Below the pieces are notes generated by a model that was not told the origin of the DNA, searched no databases, and saw only the letters and a program-made list of their open reading frames with translations. From Branchiostoma floridae (taxonomy: Eukaryota; Chordata; Leptocardii; Amphioxiformes; Branchiostomatidae): a stretch of DNA of 64,000 nucleotides. This document shows, piece after piece, positions 12,301 to 23,560 of this stretch (its first letter is position 1; each line of letters opens with the position of its first letter). A program made the position numbers and the translations under genes. The stretch spans positions 8,391,204 through 8,455,203 of the forward strand of contig NC_049997.1 in the NCBI RefSeq assembly GCF_000003815.2, read 5' to 3'.

Positions 12301-13631
12301 GTGTCTGTCTGTCTGTTTGTGTTTCCGGATTTTTGTAGTCAGCATAACTCAGGAATCTCTGGATGGATTACAATGATCTTTGGTATGTGGGTAGGTGTTT
12401 AAAAGAAAAAGGTCAAAGTCGATTTTGGGCCCCCTGGTATGTAACCTTTGTACTGCAGCAGAAATTCCATTTTTGTATCTTTTGACCTTTGATTATTTTG
12501 GTGACAGGTTGTTTGCTGTGTATGTAGTAGTCAGCATGACCGTTCAATGTTGTAATATCATAACAATAACATTCTGGAATGCATGGTGTTTAGGTTGGTA
12601 CTTGTCCATGGACAAGCAGGACACCTTCTACAAACGCCTCGAGGCGCTCAAGGAAGACGACGAAGATGTTGATCACCTGCGCAGGGTGTTCTACCCCGAG
12701 TACAGAATGGAACGGTTTGCGATCCAAGGGCAGCAGTTCCAGAAAACTCTCGGCGTTCTAATCGTAAGTTTAGAAATTGTGCTACCTGTATGAAACCCCT
12801 AGCATTTGCTTGTTGTTTTCTTTTCTTTCTTTTTCTTTTGTGCGTTTTAATGACCCGGCAAATGTCTCTTCAAAAGACATTCTACTTTACTATCTCTTGC
12901 TCTTTGTACATTATGATGTAGGGAACAGCAACTTGAGCACATGTGCAGCATATTTTTTTAAAAAGTTTTGACACCCAAGATGGCGGCATAAACAAAATCA
13001 CGTGACCTGTGACATTAAACGCACATGATCCACCTACTGAGTGGCTCAACATGCTAGAAAAGTAACAAAATTTTGTTTTTCTTCAGTTTTCTAACTCAGA
13101 CCGAGAGGTTTACCAGGATCAGTTCCAGCACAAGCTAAATGAGCTGATAAAGAGAGATCCAAGCTTCATAAAGAACAGGCCTGATACAGAGAAAGCCAGG
13201 TAACGCCATTGCTTATTTCGCATTAAGCAAAGGACTGTGTTAAGGTGCTCTCTCATTGCACTTGGGGAACGCTTGCGGCACCGAGGGGTTCGTAGATGAC
13301 TCAACGAATTTCAACGAGATAAAGGAATTTTCTTCCGTTTTGTGTATTTTGTAATCTTCTAAGTCATACTGTTACGTATCACGCAATATCTAAATTATAA
13401 ACAATCGCGAAAATAACAAAACAGTGCCGCGGTGAACGAACCCCACAGTGCTGCTCCGGTGCCCGAAGTGCAGTGAGAGTCCACCTTTCGTCATAATTTG
13501 ATTATTATACCTGTTAGAAGTCTACTGATACATGTATTTTGAATGTTATTTTTCTCAGGCGATTCCTCACCTCGCATTGAACAAGAAACGGAAATTCTGA
13601 AGTGATATCTCTCTCTCTCACTCTGTGTGTG

Positions 13632-13664
<33 letters not shown>

Positions 13665-16600
13665 ATATATAATCTGAATTCTAATTTCCAATGTTTACAG
13701 AGCTTTTGTTAAGCAGCAACAAAAGCAGCGAAACGCACGAAATGAGGGGGTAAAGTCCTTCAAGACCCTAGTGGATAGCCGAATGAGGAAACTGATTGAG
13801 CGGATTGCCGGACCTGATGTCATGGATCATATTGACGGCGGAGTTATTGATATTCCCGAAACTCCAATTGTGGGGGCAGGCGTAAGTCAATTTTTTTTAT
13901 TGAACAAACACATAAAGGCAAAATAACAGACAAGTAGCGGCCCACTGAAGTTAAGACAACTTATATCGGTGCCGCTATTAAAAGAAAATAAGAATAACAT
14001 ATGTTTGACAAGATGCAGTAAATCAGTACAAATGGAATACTAGTGTATTGACTGGTAGAAGCGCAAGTCCTGGTATCCCCCCCCCCCCCGGAAATTTTGG
14101 TAGGACACGGAAAAAAACATGGTTAGAAACGGCCAGTTTNNNNNNNNNNNNNNNNNNNNNNNNNNNNNNNNNNNNNNNNNNNNNNNNNNNNNNNNNNNNN
14201 NNNNNNNNNNNNNNNNNNNNNNNNNNNNNNNNNNNNNNNNNNNNNNNNNNNNNNNNNNNNNNNNNNNNNNNNNNNNNNNNNNNNNNNNNNNNNNNNNNNN
14301 NNNNNNNNNNNNNNNNNNNNNNNNNNNNNNNNNNNNNNNNNNNNNNNNNAGGAGTCAAGCTCAATATTACGCAACAGCGGCATTTAATGTAATAACCCGG
14401 TTTGACCATCCAGCATAGTGTAACAGTGGTGTTCAAGGACTGCTAAACCGAAGACGCCTAACGGCTTAAGCCCTTTGGCCGAACGGTTTGCACGTTCGAT
14501 TTGTGATCCGGCTGCCCGGGTTCGGCGCGGGTTCGAATCCCGGCAGTCGGGATGTTGTTTATTTCTGTTCTTACTCGCCCCTCGTATTTCTACAATGGTT
14601 CCCACGCCGGCCCTGTGAGTAACAGGCTAATATGTGCCACACAGGGATGTCGATCTCGGAGATTCGAGGACGAATCTTGAAAAGAAAAGGGGGAGTAGTG
14701 TAACAGTGGTGTTCAAGGACTGCTAAACCGAAGACGCCTAAGCCCTTTGGCCGAACGGTTTGCACGTTCGATTTGTGATCCGGCTGCCCGGGTTCGGCGC
14801 GGGTTCGAATCCCGGGAGTCGGGGTGTTGTTTCTTCAGTCTGTTCTTACTCGCCCCTCAGAATTTCTACAATAGCAGCAAATACTTATGTCATACTCTCA
14901 GATTCTAATAGCTCTTCGTGACTTGTCTTTATCTAGCTTTATTCATCTCTTCTAAAAGTTTTAGCAGGTAGTAACGTAAAAAGTGGTCAGATGTCAGATT
15001 TCTGTTGCCTTTTTTTGGTCTATTCTTGGCTTATTACTTACCCACCCTGCTATACGTATCTACCAAATGATATTGGACAATTGGACATGTAACAATGTAA
15101 ACTGATTTGTGTTTTTGAAGTCCTGACATGACTAGTGTGGGCATTAAGCCTTTCATTCAGCACTGGTTAACCGGTTAAAGGTGATTTTTATGCATGTAAC
15201 TTACAGAACAGTACAGTTGAAATGAAGAACAACATATTTGGCCCGGCTTTACATATTTATGAACGGAAGAAAAGACAAGTTTTAAGTTCTCCTTTATGGA
15301 TCTTTTTCCAGGCTGGAGGATTTTCGATAGCAACAGTTGCACCACCACCGCAGGAACCGAGGATCACAATCGAGGAAGCCAAGCAGCATTTTTTCGAGGT
15401 CTGTTACAACGCACGTTGTTCTGAATTAGTCTTTATCAAACTAACTACGCTGGCTACGTTGGAGTTTTGTCAGCGCAGGGTTTGATCGTGGACTGACTCC
15501 TGGTCAATTCTTCACCGTATCTTTGCCACATTGTACAATCCATAACTCTCTAGAGACTAGTTCTGAACAATCTTATCTAATCTGTTATCACAGAGTAGTT
15601 TCAGTTGGTGTCATCAATGTTGCTACAAAACCAAGCACTCAACAGCAACTTACCATGTAAGATGCATCACTGCTAGTCTATGCCGAGGCCTCCATTTCGT
15701 GTAAGATCACGTAAAATCTCGCCAGACTGGGCTCTCGTGAGAGAACTTTTCAAAATGGCTGCCAGAACTGGATATGATTTTATTGACAGTTGTGGAAATA
15801 CGAAACATTCTAAAGTGTGCTGCACAGTAGTGCACACAGTGAAACATTGGTTTGTTACAGTAAAAATACTTGCTATATCATCATATAGCTAATTTGTTAT
15901 CAGTACCGTTTAATATTATAACGTTTCATGTCTTTCTTAGATTGTAACCGAAGAGGACATCAAGTCCATGCAGGCACCTTCTAAGGACGTGGCATTCCAG
16001 ATGCTGTTTCTCGACGTCAATGGAAAGGTATATCTTCATGTTATCATAACGTATGTGGAAAGGGAGGTACACGTATTATTGTAATCAGTTGCGGTGGTTG
16101 TTGATTTGGCTTGTGTATCATCAGTTTTATGTTCTGAGAGGGATAGCCTGCCAAAAAGTAAAGCGGAGATAGTATAACACATGATAGGATACTTTTGATA
16201 GGCATTTTTACTCAGTAATTTTGCCTTGGTCCAATGTTGTGAACAAACGGGGTGACTCATGGTTATACCTACACAGGCTTTTCAGGGTTGCACATTTTTG
16301 GTTATGTATTTATACATCGCGCTGTTGCAGTATTATGCTTCAAATATTTTCATGGTGCAAGCTTGTATGAATACTCTGCGTTTGATAAATTCCACGGCAT
16401 AGACATACACATTGGAACTGAAGTAGAATTTGTATGAAAAAAGTGTAACGTACATGTTTGTGCATAAGGCTATAAAAATTTCATCAGTTGCACTCGCAAA
16501 TAGGCTGAACACTTGATCATTTGAAAGTAATAAAAAAGATTCTGAGCACCATATTAGGATACCAACAGATTTCTGACCATTGCTTCCCCCTGTTAAACAG

Positions 16601-18268
16601 CTGACGGTGGACAGAATGCTGAACATGTACCAGAACTACGCGCCTCTACAGGTGGCTAAGAGAAGGATCCTGGGTACCAGATCTGTTGAGACTGCCGGAC
16701 AGTACTACGGAACTCTCATGGACTTTGTGGGCAGCAAGAACTCAATCTCTGTAAGTGTATAATTATGTGTATTATATATGCCCCAACATATAAAGCTACA
16801 TATATGTAGTAAACAAACTACTATTCCGTAGAGATAGACGAGGCCATCTCAAGATCTTAGTAAATGTATCGCAACAATGAGTTTTATTTCATTCTGTTCT
16901 ATGAAGATTATGATTTGCTGACTTTTTTTACTATATAAAAACATAGAATATAGGGTTAATGACCCGCCCTGAGGTGTATACGGTGCCATATTTATGATAC
17001 ATGGCCGGTTCCTATAACCACCGAACGAAGCGACCGAGTCCGCGTACAGTTTTTGTTGCTGGCCGGGGTAGATTCTGTCTCTCACTACCTTCTGAACCTT
17101 ATAATTACCTGAGTGGCTGGGCCATAAAATCTCATCACAACATCCTGCACCTGCCGTTACGTCACTGTTTGTGATCTATTAGAGTATGTTTTGTGAACTA
17201 CACGCCATTTTGTGCTCTTGTTCCCAGCGTTGTGAGGATTCCTCTATTCATTAATTTCCGGTTGGCGCGAAGAATTGAATTTAGATTAGACGCTATTTCT
17301 CTTTTGTTTTATCTATAGATCTGATTTTCCTTCTCTGTTAAGTATACAATTATGTATACCACTGCTTTACTTGTGACTTGTGTCTGCAATTAGCTCTCGG
17401 GCATGAATTTGCGATAACGATTATCATTATTAACGGTCGAGAATATATTGGGAAGTAGACCTGTTCATTTGTTTATGAATTTTCATGAACATCCCATGAC
17501 TCTAAAGGCCAAACATTTCCGTAATTGTTAACGTTACATTTTTTAAAATTTGTTCAGGAGCAGGACATAGACCGGTGTATCGGGGTGGACGTGGACTATC
17601 TCTCTACCATGGACTTTGACATGGCTCCTACGGACATGGAGTTCCTCATGGCTGTAAGTACTATATTCATTTTCATTTCATAAATGTAGATCTGCTATTA
17701 GTGCAGTTATTCTTAAAGAAAATCTACAATCAAAATTGCATCTACATTTGCTGAATGGTTTCATGAGGCATGGGACCGATTCTTTGGTTTCAACTTGAAA
17801 TGGAAATAAAATCCAACCACATCCCTAGATAACGACCTTTGTTATAATCTCAAGGTTATCGTTCAATTATCAATTTTCATTTGACAAACGCGGATGTATC
17901 AAATCTTAGTCCTCTCGTTCAGTTGATCTGAATGTGATACTCGTGCAATAACGGCCTTACAATTTCATAGTGTTGTTTTCTGTAGCACACATACTATTTC
18001 ATGTACAATACAGTTTCTTGAAATCAAAAAGGTACTCATCTCATGCTTTGTTCATGCATCTAAATTATATAACGACGCTATTAGATAGCTACTATAATTG
18101 TAGAAAATATACAATGTTTTCAAAAGCGTAGGAGAGAATGGCAACTAAGAGTTTCCCTTATTTTATACAAATTTACAGCAAGGAGCAACTGCGGCTACTG
18201 CCTTCATCATGGAGTTTGCGGAGGATAAAGAGCTAAAGAGCAGGGACCAGCCTCCTCCTCCTCAGTGA
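9379..18268 (+). CDS. Patatin-like phospholipase, complete 13-exon gene (557 aa)
   Basis: Lipid acyl hydrolase of the patatin family (Ser-Asp dyad). Coding exons: 9379-9522, 10011-10161, 10739-10920, 11188-11323, 11931-12017, 12594-12763, 13087-13199, 13701-13881, 15312-15398, 15941-16027, 16601-16750, 17558-17653, 18179-18268; all have GT-AG borders and the phases close to 1674 nt. Residues 35-40 are the glycine-rich oxyanion loop (GGGAKG), 64-68 the nucleophile elbow GTSAG with Ser66, and the DGG motif gives Asp220; AVRMSMSIP (about 196-204) is also typical of the family. The long C-terminal half (about 250-557) has no domain I recognise. The start MGQEESKP fits an N-myristoylation signal (Gly2, Ser6, Lys7), predicting membrane attachment. 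The ATG is in a good context (AACCATGG) and follows a likely acceptor at 9354-9355, implying a 5' non-coding exon upstream. Substrate is unknown. Confidence 0.9.
11600..11825. repeat. Dispersed repeat in phospholipase intron 4, internally duplicated
   Basis: Two related halves (about 11600-11706 and 11707-11820) each contain a GTAGCCTGTG...CTCTCGCTGGC segment followed by GACCCCCTCC and a GATTTTAGTCAG-type end. The end module (CGGCGGCAATCG...AGGGCCGGCC...CGCGATTTTAGTCAGGCTA) recurs near 58690-58755, so this is an interspersed repeat family. Confidence 0.7.
12300..12420. repeat. GTCTGTCTG...TAACTCAGGAAT dispersed repeat
   Basis: The run GTCTGTCTGTCTG followed by ATAACTCAGGAATCTCTGGATGG resembles the segment at about 22680-22735 (GTCTGTCTGTC...GTAACTCAAGAATAGCTAAATGG). 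This suggests two diverged members of one interspersed family. It lies inside intron 5 of the phospholipase gene. Confidence 0.5.
13616..13670. repeat. Mixed CT/GT/CTGT microsatellite
   Basis: Simple repeats (CTCT, GTGTGTGT, CTGTCTGTCTGT, then CTCTCTATATAT) in intron 7 of the phospholipase gene. Confidence 0.9.
14140..14349. other. Assembly gap (210 Ns)
   Basis: Undetermined bases inside intron 8 of the phospholipase gene. The coding frame on both sides is continuous in phase, so no coding exon has to lie in the gap. Confidence 1.
14419..14870 (+). mobile_element. Miniature LTR retrotransposon (TRIM) with tRNA-like LTRs
   Basis: Two direct repeats, 14419-14594 and 14699-14870, each start TGTAACAG and end TTTCTACA (TG...CA). 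They are flanked outside by ATAG at 14415-14418 and 14871-14874, a 4-bp target duplication. Two bases after the first repeat, TGGTTCCCACGCCGG (from 14597) has the form of a tRNA primer-binding site (TGG start). Just before the second repeat there is a polypurine tract (AAAAGAAAAGGGGGAG, about 14680-14695). The internal part is only 104 bp, so the element is non-autonomous. Each LTR also carries a tRNA-like Pol III promoter: box A TGGCCGAACGG (14476-14486 in the left LTR) and a perfect box B GGTTCGAATCC (14530-14540). The LTRs differ by an 8-bp indel near 14459-14468 and a few substitutions. It lies in intron 8 of the phospholipase gene. Confidence 0.75.
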
Positions 18269-19030
18269 TACTCATATTCATTACACAATGACGAATCCTG
18301 TAATGCCAGAGATGGAGAGTTCCGTTCAAAACACGTTGTTACAATGAATCATGTCAAAATCTTGAGAAAATGAGATGCGCAAAATTAATTTTGTACCATT
18401 GTTTTGAATTTGTAATCATCCCTTGTCCTACATTTTCACTATAACAGTACGTAGAAGAACGACGATGTTAGCGATATGAAGAATATGGCCAGTTATGGAT
18501 CGTATTTGAGAATTTGCTGTGGTAGTGGGAGGGAGTAGGTGTGTTTTGTTCCCGTAATATTCATTCCTGCATAACTATCTATTTTCAACTTTGATAAAGG
18601 CCGCTTGTTTGATGTCGGTATTGGTAAGGCTACTCATACAGAAATGGTGGATTTGTATCTTACATCTGTCGGTTTAGTAACAAAGTACAGTCAAATTTCG
18701 TCTCAACAAATGGCCAGTGAAAATGAATGGTGACAGAGGATGGTTGTAGACAAGAGGTTCTTAACTGTGCAAGAGTGAATGGAACTGTGTGATTTTATGG
18801 CTTAGTACCAATGTTCATATCTACATGTATTTTAGAATAGCAAAAAATGTCATGTCGTAATCGGGTTCAGTTTACGTGTTGGTAGCTGTCTTTGTCAAAG
18901 TATTTTAGTCCTCTTGTTTTATCCACTTACTATTTTGTCAATGTTAAGACATAAGTTGGTAAGTTGAGGTGGTTGAGGGATGAAGGCAAATGGGTCAGCT
19001 TGGAGGGAGTAATAAATAGATTTTATGCAA
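18269..19030 (+). other. Probable 3' UTR of the phospholipase gene
   Basis: Unique, AT-rich sequence after the stop codon. AATAAA at 19011-19016 is a plausible polyadenylation signal about 740 bp downstream. Confidence 0.45.
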
Positions 19031-20560
19031 AACCAAGTCATTGTTCTGATTTACTTCTTCTATACAGATAAACCTAAAACACATTTTTTCTAAACTAGGA
19101 CAAGTGTCAGTGACTGAATTACACATTTCATGACAACAATTATAAAGTTATAGTATTATCTGTGGGATAACGAAAAAAAGTGGACAATTGAGCTGCGATC
19201 TGAAGTGTACGGGTCAAATTGTTTGATCACACTTCACCCTTCTTTTTCTCGTCACTTGCCATCTAATTTAGATAAAACGAATGCCGGGAAAGTAATGACT
19301 CCAATGATTTGTAATTTGGAGGATATTGATAAAAGACTTCATACTATGAAGTTGTGCCTCAAAATCTGAGTTGTGCTTGTTATTTCTGGATGAGGCCGAG
19401 GACTTATTGATCACCCCTCGTACTGTTATTCCGATTTCTCAAAGAAACAAGATAGTAGGTAAGAATTTTCGTTTTGTCATTGTAACAGTCACCTCTGGTG
19501 TGCACGTACTATTGGGTCACCTTTCCATTTGTATGAAGAATGGCTTTATAACCTGAACATGATTTTTGAGTGAGTAACTTGAAATGAACAAACTACACCA
19601 AATTAATGTCTTAACCAATGTTATTCCTTTGGAATACGGAGAAGATTTTTGGTTGCAAAATGTTGCCGCCCGAGTGAAAACCTAAAGGGGGCGTAACGTT
19701 GATACAAAAATTTGATACAAAATGTCATACACCATCATTTTAATTTCATTCTACAGCAAGCTTTAGTTGCTAATCAAAACACAAGAAAAAATCAGCACGT
19801 TTTTACTTATGACTTAATCATTCTAAGGCGTCCCTTGATACAAGTAGCAAACTTGAAATTCAAGAAAGTTCCAGAATGTTTATGAAGTCCCCTTGTTTTG
19901 GGAATCAGCTATATCAATCTACGTTTCATTATGTCATTGCATCCATGATACTGGAAGGAAACCGTTCAAGTTTGCTTCACGTCATTTAAAAGTAGTAGCA
20001 CACTGATTCCTACTTACTTTTCCAAACCTGCAATATTTAGACATCAATTGATGTTGCATTTAGTATCATCTTTATCGACGCAACAAAAGTACCGAGACTT
20101 TCGTAATGTCTTCCACATCAAAACATACAAACTAAACAAAACATCACAAGTAGCCGACTGACTTTAAGCAAAAATACAAGTATAATGCAAGTCTACTTTC
20201 TCTTGACTACTACTAAAACTCTCTGATTGTTTTTCTACTGTTCAAAAGTCTTTTTGTCTTTTTAAAGTCATAATACTTTTTTTTACAATTCATTACATAT
20301 TTGCAGGACAAGAAAGTATAGCTTATGTCAGTCTCTAAATATTAAAAGATGGATGAATAAACGTTCTACATGTGAAACTTGTATGGTAAGTCGTTTCGTG
20401 TAGAGAAAAGTTATAAACGCATTGTCCCAGGTACCCTCAAATGTTTTTATTTTTTACTTAATAGTCGCCACACAACAAGACCTGAAGGTCATTTCAAGTT
20501 GTGACCCGAAAGCCACTCCAAGGTTATAGGGCTACATTGAAACTGTAACAGCATCCCTTT
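19031..20560. other. Intergenic, nothing recognised
   Basis: AT-rich DNA with only short random ORFs. No gene or repeat structure was identified. Confidence 0.4.
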
Positions 20561-20566
20561 GCCTTA

Positions 20567-20807
20567 TACCCCCTTTCCACTAGGACGGCGCTCTCGCCGC
20601 GCTCTCTCTGCGACCTACAATTTGACACATCGTTAAACGAATTGTATCAGTAAACGAATCTTGTTACACTTTGTGTGTTTTGTTGTCTTCTCAATCACAC
20701 TTTTACGTTTTGTATGATATACCCAGTGTGAAAGCGAAGGTTTCACATATGTTATTTAGGTCGCAGTGAGAGCGCAGCACGATCGCCGTCCTAGTGGAAA
20801 GGGGGCC
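20567..20807. mobile_element. MITE with TTA target duplication (CCCCCTTTCCACTAGGACGG family), copy 1
   Basis: The left end CCCCCTTTCCACTAGGACGG and the right end CCGTCCTAGTGGAAAGGGGG are reverse complements. TTA flanks both ends (20564-20566, 20808-20810). The 241-bp element has no coding potential. TTA/TAA duplications are typical of PIF/Harbinger-type elements. A diverged second copy lies at 60496-60720. Confidence 0.8.
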
Positions 20808-20810
20808 TTA

Positions 20811-21350
20811 GGTCAGAAACATCATGATTGAGACCAGCTCACTGTGAGGAAGGACTAACTGACCCAATAGGCGAAGACTGCTCGGGAAATTCCCTATACC
20901 ATTTAAGCCACCAGAATGGTTTGATCCACTTACACCAGGAAGGTCCCTTACTCTCTTCGATAAGACGGTTACATATGAACAGTTCCAAAGTAAATACTGG
21001 CACTTAAAGGTTTTAAAACAACTTCCATCAAGTTTCAATATACCTGGCGTCTTATTGACTCCTCGATACTCATTTTCTATTTTCAAAAGAGTTTTATATC
21101 TCCTACGAAATAGATGAGAGATTCTACAAAAAACGTTCACCATCTTTCATTCAACTTCCAATCCAAACTAAGTTCTTATTTCACTGTACAAAACCACAAA
21201 TAGTTTCTCTGTGAAAACATCACTTGATACAAAAGACATGCAAATTATTTGAAAAGTACACCAACTTTCAACCCAACCTAAAAAAAGTATCAGAGGCCTT
21301 TGCCATCAACGAATAAGTTTGAAAATGTTAAAAGTTAGCTGAAAGTCTTT
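20811..21350. other. Intergenic, no supported gene
   Basis: An open frame of 111 codons on the minus strand (20808-21143) overlaps the MITE end and shows no family motif or splice support. Nothing else was seen. Confidence 0.35.
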
Positions 21351-21353
21351 CCT

Positions 21354-21600
21354 GCATGCACCAAATGGTGCATCGGGCGGCGCCCATAGCCATTTCTACA
21401 GTCCTTGGACTACGCAGATTTCTGCAATCACTACGGCAAGGGTCCAATGGCCTGTGTGTTCAATTACCATACTCCAAGCGTCAAGCAGGGTAAGCAACAT
21501 GTACCATTTTTTAAAGTCTTTCGTCGACCGGGGATCGAACTCACGACCTAACGAATGCAAGGCTCTCTACCCACTGCCCATTGCACCTTAGACATTCTAT
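21354..21600 (-). repeat. tRNA-derived SINE
   Basis: On the minus strand, GGGTAGAGAGCC (box A-like) is followed by GTGAGTTCGATCCCC (box B) near 21535-21585, and the tail extends to about 21354. The arrangement and the roughly 245-bp length fit a tRNA-derived SINE with its head at the right side. No intact tRNA fold is present. Confidence 0.65.
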
Positions 21601-22429
21601 ATATAAGTCCACTAACTTTTAATCCAATTAAATTTAGTTATTCAATCTATTATTGTCTTTACTATTCAACTTTGCCATCATCAAAGTGGTACTTACAGTA
21701 AGTCCACTAGCTTTTCAATCCAAACTACTTTCTTGATTCATCGAGAGAAACTGTTCTTTTCTTATTCTTAGTGTTGAAGTCAACAGTAGTCCTTATCATA
21801 ATAAAACTAGAAATAAGACGTCTAACGTTCAGTTCAACCTAATTGCTTGATTAATCTATTGACAGAAAGTCGCATTTTGTGCTTATTTTCTATTTTTGAC
21901 GCTTACAAACGTAAGGATAGTGAGACCAGCAGTGTTCGTCGTTCCACTCTCCTCTCTTTCTCTTTCTTCCAAAGATCCAATTTTTGCCGGTCTGTTGAAA
22001 AGTAAACATCAACGGATATGAGTGTTACGTTGTTGTTACTATATTGATAGTACTTATGTCTGCAGTTATTTCCAACCATACCACAGGATCCTTTCATAAA
22101 TGGAGTTTTTATTTGTAATCAAGAACATATTTCGAATATTATGTATTGCATCTCGTCATTTGAAAATGAACACAAACTGATTTTTGAATTCATACGGAAC
22201 ACTCATTTCTATGGCGAGATTGACTTACGAATGAATCACTTGTAGTGTTAATTGTTTCGCACATTTCCGTATATCACACGGTTGCTAACTTGAAAACATT
22301 GATTAACTCCTCTGTAAATTCATCTAGTTTTGTCATCTGCATTGTATACGCTGTCCTGAACTCACCCGAAATAACCCATTATCAACAGAAACACAAAGCA
22401 TGGTAAAATACAGGTATGTTCTGTTCTAT

Positions 22430-22506
22430 TTCGTCTCATTCTATTCTATTCTATTCTATTCTATTCTATTCTATTCTATTCTATTCTATACTAGTATATT
22501 CTATTC
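22430..22506. repeat. (TTCTA)n microsatellite
   Basis: About 14 copies of TTCTA (ATTCT) in tandem with minor interruptions. Confidence 0.95.
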
Positions 22507-22629
22507 TAAAGAGTTTACGTATGTGCTGGAAATTAAAAGTGCCTATTTTGGGACATATTACTAATTTCCGCGTTTTTTTACATCTGGTGTGTGGGAGGCC
22601 CATGTTTTTGGTACCAGATTATTATTTTT

Positions 22630-23030
22630 CTTTATTACCTCCATGAAATGTCATGGAGGTTATATTTTCACTAGCGTTTGTGTGTCTGTCTGTCAACAAG
22701 GTAACTCAAGAATAGCTAAATGGATTGGTTTCATACTTTCAAATTGCATAATTTCACTGTTTTCAATAACTGTTTACAATAAATGTAACACATGTAGATT
22801 GATAGATGGAACATAAGCAGATAACAAATATGCCAATGAGGAACTGATTTGCATAGTATAAGCAAAAATTGCAAAACCTCTTAATGATTGATGATGGGAA
22901 TTTTGTACTTGTTACATGTGTATGTTAGTCACTGATGAACACCATGTATAATCCATGTAAATGTGCAAGTCATTTGCATAAAATTTACAAAATCTCTGCA
23001 TATTTCATGGAGGTATGAGGTCGCCGAACT
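22630..23030. repeat. Dispersed repeat with short inverted motif CCTCCATGAAAT
   Basis: TTACCTCCATGAAATGTCATGGAGGTTATA near 22635 and ATTTCATGGAGGTATGAGG near 23003-23020 carry the same motif in opposite orientation. Between them is the GTCTGTCTGTCAACAAGGTAACTC segment related to 12300. This looks like one non-coding interspersed element of about 400 bp. Confidence 0.5.
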
Positions 23031-23405
23031 CTTGTTTGATGATGTCATTATATGTGTAGGTAGGAAGTTACATTCAATAAACGCTCTTGGACTAAATGTG
23101 TTTTTTGTTTAGTGCTGTCAAGTGCTGTAAACACAAAATTTGCCATCGTGTTGTCTTTGTGTTTCTGTTTGACAAACTTATAACTTACCGATATTGGTGT
23201 CAGGAGTAAATCTTAAATTTTAAGCGTTGCTGCGTTCTACGTTCTATTCGAGTGAACCGACCTAGCTCTTTTGCCAACACTTGTCTTGTAGTGTTCCATC
23301 AGTTATAAACACAAGCCTCGAGGCTTTGACTGCTTGGAGTATCTGACATTTCACTGTGCACTGAACTTCTTTATCAGATTGAAATAAAAGCAGCAAAACA
23401 CAAAC

Positions 23406-23560
23406 CTTGAAGTACATTCCAACACAATTTTCGCCCCATCCCGGCTCGCCCGGAGCCCAATTCGCGAAGGAAACTGATGGTGACCCATCTGACCATTTAA
23501 AGTCTTTACCGCTTTCACGTGATAGCCCAATCCAGACAAGGGGAATCTTGCCCTCCGGAG
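23406..23560 (-). CDS. C-type lectin domain, second exon
   Basis: Acceptor TTTATTGCAG and donor AAG|GTTTGT. It encodes [10 protein letters not shown], then [20 protein letters not shown] and [12 protein letters not shown]: the WIGL core, the W-SDG segment and the W-x-PGEP-x(4)-ENC region of C-type lectins. The sugar-specifying tripeptide position reads EPG instead of EPN or QPD, so classical Ca2+-dependent sugar binding is uncertain. The expected third part (WND, last two Cys) is not found downstream. Confidence 0.8.

Noticed and set aside
14470-14560. Functional tRNA-Ser/Leu gene
   Set aside because: The A and B boxes are good but the acceptor stem does not pair. The sequence is duplicated as part of two LTR-like repeats.
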